A DNA stretch of 32,303 nucleotides from Bacteroidales bacterium (GTDB lineage: Bacteria; Bacteroidota; Bacteroidia; Bacteroidales; F082): positions 1 through 32,303 of the forward strand of contig JAEETH010000041.1 in NCBI GenBank assembly GCA_016290215.1, written 5' to 3'. Shown here piece after piece: positions 24,342-30,813 of the stretch. The notes under the pieces are model-generated. The model did not search any database, had not been told where the DNA came from, and was given only the letters and a program-made list of their open reading frames with translations. Position 1 is the first letter of the stretch. Each line of letters begins with the position of its first letter. Both the position numbers and the translations under genes were made by a program.

Positions 24342-24378
24342 AAAAGTCGGGAGAGCATTTGGCTTTCCCGATTTTTTT
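24342..24378 (+). terminator. Rho-independent terminator of the T9SS gene
   Basis: GTCGGGAGAGC (24346-24356) pairs imperfectly with GCTTTCCCGAT (24362-24372), followed by a run of T (24372-24378). The AAAAGTCGGGAGAGC stem shares its sequence with the terminator at 22999, suggesting a common origin. Confidence 0.88.
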
Positions 24379-24402
24379 GTTTGTCCATCTGGGCTGCTTC
24401 CA

Positions 24403-24490
24403 CCACGCTTCACTCGTGGCAGGCTCTACCTCGCAGTGACGCAAAGCCCTGAAAGGGCGACCCTATCACACCCCGATATGCAATGTCGGG
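24403..24490. repeat. REP-like block of three hairpins
   Basis: CCACG/CGTGG (24403-24419), GCCCT/AGGGC with a GAA loop (24446-24458) and CCCGA/TCGGG around ATATGCAATG (24472-24490) lie in close succession. GCCCTGAAAGGGCGA and CCCGATATGCAAT-like words look like a dispersed Bacteroidetes REP element that I recall. No gene lies here. Confidence 0.65.
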
Positions 24491-24509
24491 CTTGTAATAA
24501 TTGCGGATG

Positions 24510-25526
24510 CTAATCTCTTTCAAAAACTTCAATATACTCTTTCCCTTCGGGAGTATTGGGCAAATCCACTTCAGAAACGACCGTAAAGACATAAACCAAC
24601 TCCCTCTCGGTCTTGGCCTCCCTGATGTATTGCCGCTTCAACTTTGGATTCACTCCCGATAGGCCCAATGTTTCCGCCATCTTCCGTTTGAGCGTTTTCT
24701 CCGGCGTATCGCCGAATGCCACATGCCACCAATAAAGCCTTGTGGTCTCACCCTTGCCATTCATGACATGCAGATGCGCGACAGGGTGCAACATCTTGTT
24801 GCCTTGGTGCAACTCCACATACATAGCCCGTCCCACGATGTTGCCCCGCTCGTTGACGATGGGCAAAAACTCTATGGGATTCACTTCAGGCTCAAATCGG
24901 CGAGGGCCTTTTGCTTTGGAAGGCGTGGCAATGGCTTTGTCCTCTACTATCGGCTGCGGCTGTTCGATCTGCTCGGGTCGCTCTTCAATGATTCTGCGAG
25001 GCCGTTTTTCTGTTGTAGTCGTGGTCTTGACTGGCTTGTCATTAATAATCTGAGTAAGTTCAATCGGATCAAACGACACCTCTTCGACTATTATCTTTTC
25101 CGAGCCTTTCAACTCAATGATATCGCCCGCCTTCTTCCCTATCAACATCTTGGCTACGGGTGAGATGAAGGAGATGAGACCTTTGTTTACATCGGCTTCA
25201 TCCACACCCACGATACGCACCACGCGCCCGTTGTAGCGCACCCACGCGCCGAAGCTCACCGTGTCTTTGTTGGACTTAGAAATGTCGACTTCCACGGCGC
25301 TATTAATACGGTCAACGAGTAGCTTGATTGAAGCGTCGAGGAAATTGACCATGATGTAGTTGTCGCCCGCCTTGACGCGTTCTGCCTCAAGGTCCTTCAA
25401 CTCCTCTTTGAGTGCCTCGAGTCCTTCTTTCGTGACATAGTTAGGCACGCCTTCGGGCAGGTATGCCCGCATCGGCACCCTCGGAATCTCTTCTTGATCG
25501 CCTTCTTTGATGAAGCCTCTGCTCAT
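24510..25526 (-). CDS. GreB-like transcription factor fused to a degenerate Nudix domain
   Basis: Residues 1-155 match the short Bacteroidetes GreA/GreB-like factor, opening MSRGFIKEGDQEEIPRVP, with a C-terminal Gre domain GVDEADVNKGLISFISPVAK. This factor normally ends near residue 165. The canonical GreA tip DLSENAEY is not seen in this short form, so transcript-cleavage activity is uncertain. A Thr/Pro/Lys-rich linker (165-215) follows, then 217-338 resembles a Nudix hydrolase (FLPIVNERGNIVGRAMYVEL, KMLHPVAHLHVMNGKGE). The Nudix box is broken: R281-K-M-A-E-T-L-G-L289 in place of REUxEExGU, with K282 and T286 in place of catalytic Glu. It may bind but not hydrolyse nucleotides. The start is ATG 25526, preceded by a repeat tract that may carry its promoter. 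Confidence 0.85.
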   Translation of the reverse strand: MSRGFIKEGDQEEIPRVPMRAYLPEGVPNYVTKEGLEALKEELKDLEAERVKAGDNYIMVNFLDASIKLLVDRINSAVEVDISKSNKDTVSFGAWVRYNGRVVRIVGVDEADVNKGLISFISPVAKMLIGKKAGDIIELKGSEKIIVEEVSFDPIELTQIINDKPVKTTTTTEKRPRRIIEERPEQIEQPQPIVEDKAIATPSKAKGPRRFEPEVNPIEFLPIVNERGNIVGRAMYVELHQGNKMLHPVAHLHVMNGKGETTRLYWWHVAFGDTPEKTLKRKMAETLGLSGVNPKLKRQYIREAKTERELVYVFTVVSEVDLPNTPEGKEYIEVFERD

Positions 25527-25530
25527 AATG

Positions 25531-25617
25531 GGACTGGGGGACTGAGGACTGAGGACTTAAGACTGAGGACTGAGGGCTTAAGGGCCGTCCTTTGTCCTCC
25601 GTCTTCCGTCCTCCGTC
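25531..25617. repeat. Iterated GGACTGAGGACT / GTCCTCCGTC inverted repeat
   Basis: A purine-rich tract (GGACTGAGGACTGAGGACTT, GACTGAGGACTGAGGG; 25531-25585) is followed by an approximate inverted counterpart (CCGTCCTTTGTCCTCCGTCT, TCCGTCCTCCGTC; 25586-25617). The two halves can pair over most of their length with G-T wobbles or mismatches. It fills the gap between the S46 gene and the GreB-like gene. Confidence 0.75.
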
Positions 25618-25624
25618 AATCATC

Positions 25625-27766
25625 TCATTTAATCACCAACTCCTTGATGATGTTGTCGCACTTACCCACCTTCTCGATGCACCAGAGCAGGTAGCGGGCA
25701 TCCATGCAGATGGTGCGCTGCACCTTGTTCTCGAAGCTGAGGTCGCCGCTCATGGCCTCCCAGTTGCCGTCGAAGGCCAGACCGATGAGGTTGCCCTCGC
25801 CGTCAATGACGGGACTGCCCGAGTTGCCACCCGTGATGTCGTTGGTGGTGATGAAGTTGACGACCAGCTCACCGTTTTCGTTGGCATAACGGCCATAGTC
25901 CCTCTTGGCCACGAGGTCGCGTACATCCTGCGGGATGTCGAACTCCCAGTTGCCAGGCACGTACTTGGCCATCACGCCGTCCATAGTGGTGTAGTAGTTA
26001 TAGTTGACGGCATCGGCGGCCTTGTAAGGCTCCACAGTGCCATAGGTCAGACGCATGGTGAAGTTGGCGTCAGGATAGAAGTTGCGGTCGCTCTGCATCT
26101 CCATCAGGCCCTTCATGTAGAGGCGCTCGCCTTGGTTGCCAAGATTTTGGGCTTCCTCATAGCGAGCATACAAGGTCTGGTAAGACTCAATGATGTTCAT
26201 CGCAAGGGCAAAAATCGGGTCTTTGTCCAAGGCTTTGGGCTTCTGCATCCACTTCTCGAGACGAGCCTTGTCGGTGAAGACGGATTTAGCGAAGGCTTTG
26301 GCCACATATTCAGCAAAGTCTCCATTGTTTTCCAATCCGATGCGAAGAATCTCACTCGGCATCAAGTTGGCAGGGATATTCTTGTAGAAGAGGTTGAGCA
26401 AAGCGGCAGTCACATCCTGATCGAGGGGCATACTATAGTCTTTGAAAAAGGCATCCACGCTAGGCTGCATCTTCTCGGCAGCGGCTTTGATGTCGGCTTT
26501 GTCGGTCTTGTCCTCAAACATCTGGTTGATGCGCATGAACCTGCGGCTGAACGAAATGGCTTCTCCGCCGTTCCAACCCGCCTCGCGGTGGTAGACGAAC
26601 GACTTCTCGATTTCGTCAAGGATGTCCCACTTGGCCTTGATACCCGTAAAGATGTCACCATATTCAGCCTTGCGTTTCGGGTCAGCGTTGACCCAGTTCA
26701 TGAAGTTCTCCTCTTGAGCGAGTCGGCGCTCATAGACGTGGTTGCGCTTGAGCTGCTTCACCTGACCAATGTAGTATTTCCAGTAGTTCGACACGCTGGC
26801 CTGCTTGGAGGCGTACATGATGAACACCTCTTGGTCGGCGTCCATGTGCTTGCGGTAGTTCTCGAGCTTGGTCGTGCGGCAATCGATGATGGCAGGACCT
26901 TCATCGTTGATAACATTCTTCACAGTGTAGGAAGTCGAATAACGGTCGGTCGAGCCAGGATAGCCAAGAATCATGGCATAGTCGCCAGGCTTCACGCCAC
27001 CAAGATTAATGGGCAGGTACCACTTGCTCTTCATCGGGATGTTGTCGGCAGAATAGCTGGCGGGGCTACCATCGGGAGCGGTGTAGACGCGGAAAATGTT
27101 GAAGTCGCCCTTGTGGCGCGGCCAGGTCCAGTTGTCGGTGTCAGCTCCGAACTTGCCGATGCCCCAAGGCGGGCAACACACGAGGCGCACGTCCTTGTAC
27201 TCATCGTACTCGAAAAGGATGTATTGGTTGCCGCTATAGAAAGGCACAATCTCGACGCGCACGTTGCGGTCGCCCTTGCGTTCCTTGGTGAGTTCCTTGG
27301 AGTTCTTGGCGATGAGTTCGGCGCGTTCGGCCTCGGTGGTCTCAGCGGTGACACCTTTCAGCACGGCCTCGGTCACGTCTTCCACCTTATTTAAGAAGAG
27401 GACGGAGAGACCCGCATTGGGCAGCTCCTCGCCCTTGCTCTTGGCCCAGAAGCCGTCGGTGAGGTAGTCGTGCTCGATGGACGAGTGCTTCTGCACATAA
27501 CTCAAGCCACAATGGTGGTTGGTGAGCAGCAGGCCTTCGGGAGAGATGATTTCGCCCGTGCAGCCGCCACCGAATTGCACGATGGCGTCCTTGATGCTGG
27601 GTTGGTTGAAGCTAAAGATTTGTTCAGCTGTGAGTTTGCAGCCCATGGCTTGCATCTCGGCCAGGTTCTGGCCATTCAGTGAATAAGGCAGCCACATACC
27701 TTCGTCGGCGCGGGCCACCATAAATGACAGCACTACAGCTGCGATTAATGAGAAAAGTTTTTTCAT
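25625..27766 (-). CDS. S46 family dipeptidyl-peptidase (DPP7-like)
   Basis: A secreted serine exopeptidase that removes dipeptides from peptide N-termini, in an amino-acid-fermenting or peptide-using periplasm. The signal peptide ends ARA/DEG. The catalytic triad is visible as TNHHCG (His85), DTDNWTWPRHKGDF for the Asp, and TGGNSGSPV with Ser649. The residue 18 after the Ser is Gly in FDGNWEAMSGD; in the DPP11 type this position is Arg, so this one fits DPP7 with a hydrophobic P1 preference. It has 713 aa, full length. A -7 box lies 29 bases before the start. Confidence 0.95.
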   Translation of the reverse strand: MKKLFSLIAAVVLSFMVARADEGMWLPYSLNGQNLAEMQAMGCKLTAEQIFSFNQPSIKDAIVQFGGGCTGEIISPEGLLLTNHHCGLSYVQKHSSIEHDYLTDGFWAKSKGEELPNAGLSVLFLNKVEDVTEAVLKGVTAETTEAERAELIAKNSKELTKERKGDRNVRVEIVPFYSGNQYILFEYDEYKDVRLVCCPPWGIGKFGADTDNWTWPRHKGDFNIFRVYTAPDGSPASYSADNIPMKSKWYLPINLGGVKPGDYAMILGYPGSTDRYSTSYTVKNVINDEGPAIIDCRTTKLENYRKHMDADQEVFIMYASKQASVSNYWKYYIGQVKQLKRNHVYERRLAQEENFMNWVNADPKRKAEYGDIFTGIKAKWDILDEIEKSFVYHREAGWNGGEAISFSRRFMRINQMFEDKTDKADIKAAAEKMQPSVDAFFKDYSMPLDQDVTAALLNLFYKNIPANLMPSEILRIGLENNGDFAEYVAKAFAKSVFTDKARLEKWMQKPKALDKDPIFALAMNIIESYQTLYARYEEAQNLGNQGERLYMKGLMEMQSDRNFYPDANFTMRLTYGTVEPYKAADAVNYNYYTTMDGVMAKYVPGNWEFDIPQDVRDLVAKRDYGRYANENGELVVNFITTNDITGGNSGSPVIDGEGNLIGLAFDGNWEAMSGDLSFENKVQRTICMDARYLLWCIEKVGKCDNIIKELVIK

Positions 27767-27794
27767 TTTATTATGCTATTTATCGAATTTTCGG

Positions 27795-27802
27795 CAAAGA
27801 TA
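27795..27802 (-). promoter_or_regulatory. -7 promoter element of the S46 gene
   Basis: On the minus strand this reads TATCTTTG, an exact TAnnTTTG match, 29 bases upstream of ATG 27766. Confidence 0.5.
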
Positions 27803-27837
27803 GTGAATTTATCATTCATATTCTAGAAATGTCTTCA

Positions 27838-29271
27838 TCACGCAAACAAATCATCCAAAGTAACTACGCTTTGAACCAAGTTGCTGTATTCGTTTTGTTT
27901 CAGTCCATAGGCTGCTATCAACGTCAAATGGACGCTTTTTTTCTGCGGCACATTGTCCACTAAGGTTTGTACTCGTTCCCTGAGTTCGGTTTCATACTTT
28001 CCATTGATGGCAAATGGCTTTGCATAAAACTTAATCTCACACAGATTCACCACATTGTCGGCTCTGTCGATGAGCATATCAATCTGCTGCTTTTGGTCAG
28101 ATGAATCGACTATCCAAGACGATTCCGTTGTGGTCACGCTGCCAATTCCGAGTTTTTGCTTGACTTGATTAATATGCGCGAAACACAGTTCCTCAAAAGC
28201 AAAGCCGCGCCATGAGTTCAGGCGAGGTGAAACATTGTTCTTTTGCCAAAACTGTGAATCTGGCCTATCCTTGCCGTCAAGAAAATGAAGATAGGTTGCA
28301 CAAAAATGGTCGGTCAACCGATAATGCTCGGTTCGTCGCTCTCCAAAAGGATAATAACACTTGATGAAATCGCTCTCCATCAACCCTTTTAGAATATCAC
28401 TTGCACCACCGCCGTCCTTGATGCCAGTTTGTTCAAGTATCTCTTTTCGTGTATAACCGCTCCTTCTTTCAGCAAGCAACCGGATAACTTTCTTGTGTTC
28501 GTCCGCATTTTTGAACAATGACCCAAACAAACGGTCAAACTCATTTTTCAGCTTGGCATTTTTGTCAAACAGCAACTTATCGATGTTTTGAGCGGTGCTA
28601 TAACCTTTCTCAAATAAGCTAAGATAGTGGGGTATTCCTCCAAAGACCATATAAGTCTGAGCTACATCATAGCGGCTCATCATCATTTCCTTGCTGCGAA
28701 AATATGCTTCACACTCGGCCAAAGTGAACGGATGAAGTTTCATCTCTCGGTTCAACCGATTATATAGGCCGCCCTTGTTGTTAATAAGGTTGTCCTCCAT
28801 CCACGAAGTAGCCGATCCACAAACGACAAGCATGATGTTATCGCGCTTTGAGGCCCAGCCGTTCCAAAAATGTTCAAATGCCGGAATGAAACGCGACCGT
28901 GCCGTGTCCATCCATGGCAATTCGTCGATGAAGACCACCTGACGGCTTCCGTCGTCTTTCTTCGCAAGCAGTTTCTCCAACAGACGGAAAGCCTCGAGCC
29001 ATGATTTCGGAGACGGTTCGCCTTCCAACCCATAGTCTTGCAACGAATAGAAAAAGGTTTGCAACTGGTCGCGAAGCAAGAACTTTTTGTCGTGGTCGTA
29101 TGGCGACAATCCCGTATGCCAAAAAGCGAACCTGTCCTTAAACACTTCCTTGATTAGGTAGGTTTTGCCCACTCTCCGTCGGCCATAGACTGCCACAAAC
29201 TCCGCATTGTCAGCGTTGTACAGTCGTTCCAATTCTTCAATTTCTTTCTTTCTTCCGATGATATTTTTCAT
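27838..29271 (-). CDS. ATPase (PF01637) with DUF234 nuclease-like C-terminus
   Basis: A 477-aa ATPase that opens MKNIIGRKKEIEELERLYN with Walker A VYGRRRVGKTYL near residue 30 and Walker B RQVVFIDELPWMD near residue 115, followed by VVCGSATSWM. The middle contains a winged-helix-like segment (AERRSGYTRKEILEQTGIKD). The C-terminal part is DUF234, with a PD-(D/E)XK-like pattern (QQIDMLIDRADNVVNLCEIK), which suggests a nuclease or a nuclease-derived fold. These ATPases are numerous in Bacteroidetes and of unknown role. The stop is close to the S46 gene; upstream is a promoter with a repeated half-site that looks self-regulatory. Confidence 0.88.
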   Translation of the reverse strand: MKNIIGRKKEIEELERLYNADNAEFVAVYGRRRVGKTYLIKEVFKDRFAFWHTGLSPYDHDKKFLLRDQLQTFFYSLQDYGLEGEPSPKSWLEAFRLLEKLLAKKDDGSRQVVFIDELPWMDTARSRFIPAFEHFWNGWASKRDNIMLVVCGSATSWMEDNLINNKGGLYNRLNREMKLHPFTLAECEAYFRSKEMMMSRYDVAQTYMVFGGIPHYLSLFEKGYSTAQNIDKLLFDKNAKLKNEFDRLFGSLFKNADEHKKVIRLLAERRSGYTRKEILEQTGIKDGGGASDILKGLMESDFIKCYYPFGERRTEHYRLTDHFCATYLHFLDGKDRPDSQFWQKNNVSPRLNSWRGFAFEELCFAHINQVKQKLGIGSVTTTESSWIVDSSDQKQQIDMLIDRADNVVNLCEIKFYAKPFAINGKYETELRERVQTLVDNVPQKKSVHLTLIAAYGLKQNEYSNLVQSVVTLDDLFA

Positions 29272-29284
29272 ACCAAACCAATTT

Positions 29285-29376
29285 TATTTCTCTGCAAAGG
29301 TACAAAAAATATCGTATTTAGAGATTTAAAGTATTTTATTTCTCTAAAATTCGATTTTTTTATAGATTTTAGAGAA
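29285..29376 (-). promoter_or_regulatory. Promoter with repeated TTTAGAGA operators
   Basis: On the minus strand TACCTTTG (29295-29302) matches TAnnTTTG. Around it lie at least four half-sites: TTTCTCT (29287-29293), TTTAGAGA (29317-29324), TTCTCTAAAA (29340-29349) and TTTTAGAGAA (29367-29376). The last two form a perfect 10-base inverted repeat spaced by 17 bases, and the middle pair forms an 8-base inverted repeat. Together they look like a regulator-binding array over the promoter. Confidence 0.55.
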
Positions 29377-29414
29377 TTTAGTGCAAAAGGCAATCCGCTT
29401 TACCCAACAAAAAA

Positions 29415-29441
29415 CCCCTCCTGATGGGGAAAAAGGAGGGG
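29415..29441 (-). terminator. Terminator of the yceD-rpmF transcript
   Basis: CCCCTCC (29415-29421) pairs with GGAGGGG (29435-29441) around a 13-base loop. On the minus strand the hairpin is followed by TTTTTTGTT, a good rho-independent terminator downstream of rpmF. The stretch from 29442 to 29646 otherwise holds only small A/T-rich stems (TTGGAA/TTCCAA near 29566, GCATCA/TGATGC near 29500) and no gene. Confidence 0.8.
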
Positions 29442-29646
29442 AAAAACAATATAAAGATTATGAAAAAAATCCGACTTTATTTTTTCTCAATGCTCTTGCA
29501 TCAAAAACTGATGCAAAGATAAGCATTATTTTCATTCACGGCACACTTTTGGACATTTTTTTGGAATTTTTTTCCAATTTTTTATCCCATCAGGGTACAA
29601 ATCACCCTTTCCCGTCCACGTTGGAGCCGTGATCACGCGCCAGCAA

Positions 29647-29832
29647 TCACTGCTTGGCGGCCATGACCAGCTGACCTCTGTAGTACAGGTCGCCGTCCAC
29701 GTAGTAAGCACGGTGCATCACGTGCATGGTGCCAGTGGTAGGATCGATGGTCACGTTCGGGGTTTCAGCCTTGTAATGTGTTCTTCTCTTAGCGCCTCTG
29801 GTATGAGACTGTCTTCTTTTAGGATGTGCCAT
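29647..29832 (-). CDS. rpmF: 50S ribosomal protein L32
   Basis: A 61-aa ribosomal protein of the large subunit. It begins MAHPKRRQSHTRGAKRRTHY, the strongly conserved L32 N-terminus, basic as expected. The zinc-binding cysteines of some L32 proteins are absent, so this is the C-minus form. It follows yceD by 35 bases on the same strand, the widespread yceD-rpmF pair. Confidence 0.97.
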   Translation of the reverse strand: MAHPKRRQSHTRGAKRRTHYKAETPNVTIDPTTGTMHVMHRAYYVDGDLYYRGQLVMAAKQ

Positions 29833-29867
29833 TTCTTTGTTATTTTAACTAGTTAATTACCAATTGT

Positions 29868-30395
29868 TTATTTATCGTTCAATTTAATGTCTTTCAAAGC
29901 GGCCCAACGTGGGTCGATGGTGTCGGTTTCTTCCTCTTCGGCGGGTGCTTCCTCGCGGTTGAGCATCTCGATCACGGCGGGGTTGCACTGGCCTTCGGGA
30001 TGCACACGGTGCATCGGGATGGCGAGGATGATGTACTCGTACACCAATGGGCGGATATCGTATTCGTTCAGATCGGGCGAAACGACAGCCACGTCGTCCG
30101 ACTCTTCGGCATTCTCCGTTCCCAACTTGATGAAGAAGTCCTGCTGGCTCTCGATAGGCTGGTCGAACTCATCGGCGCAGCGGTCGCAAGGCACGCGTAC
30201 GCTACCATTGAGGTCGAAGCGCAGCGTCAGCATGGTCTCCTGGCGGTCAATATCCAACTTCACCGACACCTTTCCTTGCTGAACTTCGGAGTAATCCATC
30301 CCTGCGAAGAAATCGTTATTGATCTCATACTCAAAGGTATGGCTTCCAAGAGCAAGGCCGCTGACCGGAATCAGGAATTCGTTCTTCTTTTCCAT
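29868..30395 (-). CDS. YceD family (DUF177) protein
   Basis: A 175-aa DUF177 protein, linked to rRNA/ribosome biogenesis in other bacteria and plants. The conserved motif VRVPCDRCADEFDQPI and the later EYIILAIPMHRVHPEGQC (a family cysteine) are present. It ends in an acidic tail (EEAPAEEEETDTIDPRWAAL) with the DPRWAAL signature. It sits upstream of rpmF as in most bacteria. A -7 box lies 21 bases before the start. Confidence 0.95.
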   Translation of the reverse strand: MEKKNEFLIPVSGLALGSHTFEYEINNDFFAGMDYSEVQQGKVSVKLDIDRQETMLTLRFDLNGSVRVPCDRCADEFDQPIESQQDFFIKLGTENAEESDDVAVVSPDLNEYDIRPLVYEYIILAIPMHRVHPEGQCNPAVIEMLNREEAPAEEEETDTIDPRWAALKDIKLNDK

Positions 30396-30415
30396 TCTGC
30401 CTAAAAATCGGGCTG

Positions 30416-30423
30416 CAAAAGTA
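30416..30423 (-). promoter_or_regulatory. -7 promoter element of yceD-rpmF
   Basis: On the minus strand this reads TACTTTTG, matching TAnnTTTG, 21 bases before the yceD ATG. Confidence 0.5.
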
Positions 30424-30475
30424 CGGAATTAATTTGAATGTGGAACATTTGAAGTAGATTTTTCGCAAAATTCAC

Positions 30476-30483
30476 TATTTTTG
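30476..30483 (+). promoter_or_regulatory. -7 promoter element of the DUF4298-fic operon
   Basis: TATTTTTG, an exact TAnnTTTG match, 22 bases before the ATG at 30505. A TTTG at 30448-30451 is 24 bases upstream, a bit beyond the usual spacing. Confidence 0.5.
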
Positions 30484-30504
30484 CCTCAATAAAAACCGCT
30501 GATT

Positions 30505-30795
30505 ATGACACGCATCGAACGCATCACAAACATGGAATCCCTCTTCGACAAGAGCGAGGAAGTTGTCAAACGACTGGAAGTCGCCCTCAAGGACTTTGCC
30601 AAGCTGGAACACGACATCGCCAAATTGGAGGCGTATTACAACTCGCCGCAGTGGCGCAAGGACTTCGAGGCCGACGAGGCCGGCAAACTGCCCCAAGACC
30701 TCAAGCGCGGAGTATTGAGCGAGGACGGGATATGGAATTTGTTGAGTAATTACAAAGAATTGTCGTACCTTTGCGGTGGTAAAACCGCGGATTAG
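30505..30795 (+). CDS. DUF4298 domain protein
   Basis: A 96-aa helical protein of the DUF4298 family (PF14131), function unknown. The helix-rich sequence ERITNMESLFDKSEEVVKRL is followed by KLEAYYNSPQWRKDFEADEA, and the C-terminal LPQDLKRGVLSEDGIWNLL is the family signature. It precedes fic by 18 bases and may share its transcript. Confidence 0.88.
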   Translation: MTRIERITNMESLFDKSEEVVKRLEVALKDFAKLEHDIAKLEAYYNSPQWRKDFEADEAGKLPQDLKRGVLSEDGIWNLLSNYKELSYLCGGKTAD

Positions 30796-30813
30796 CATCA
30801 CCTTAATATTGAG

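Noticed and set aside
24303-24509. tRNA or other structural RNA gene
   Set aside because: The hairpins do not form a cloverleaf and no CCA or T-loop pattern is present; I found no tRNA or rRNA anywhere in the window.
25592-27394. 600-codon open frame antisense to the S46 gene
   Set aside because: Same reason: low-complexity Val/Leu/His composition and full overlap with an unmistakable peptidase gene.
29460-29522. Possible 20-aa leader peptide (MKKIRLYFFSMLLHQKLMQR) near hairpins, like an attenuator
   Set aside because: No gene follows on the plus strand for about 1 kb, and the hairpin at 29415 is better explained as the terminator of rpmF on the minus strand.
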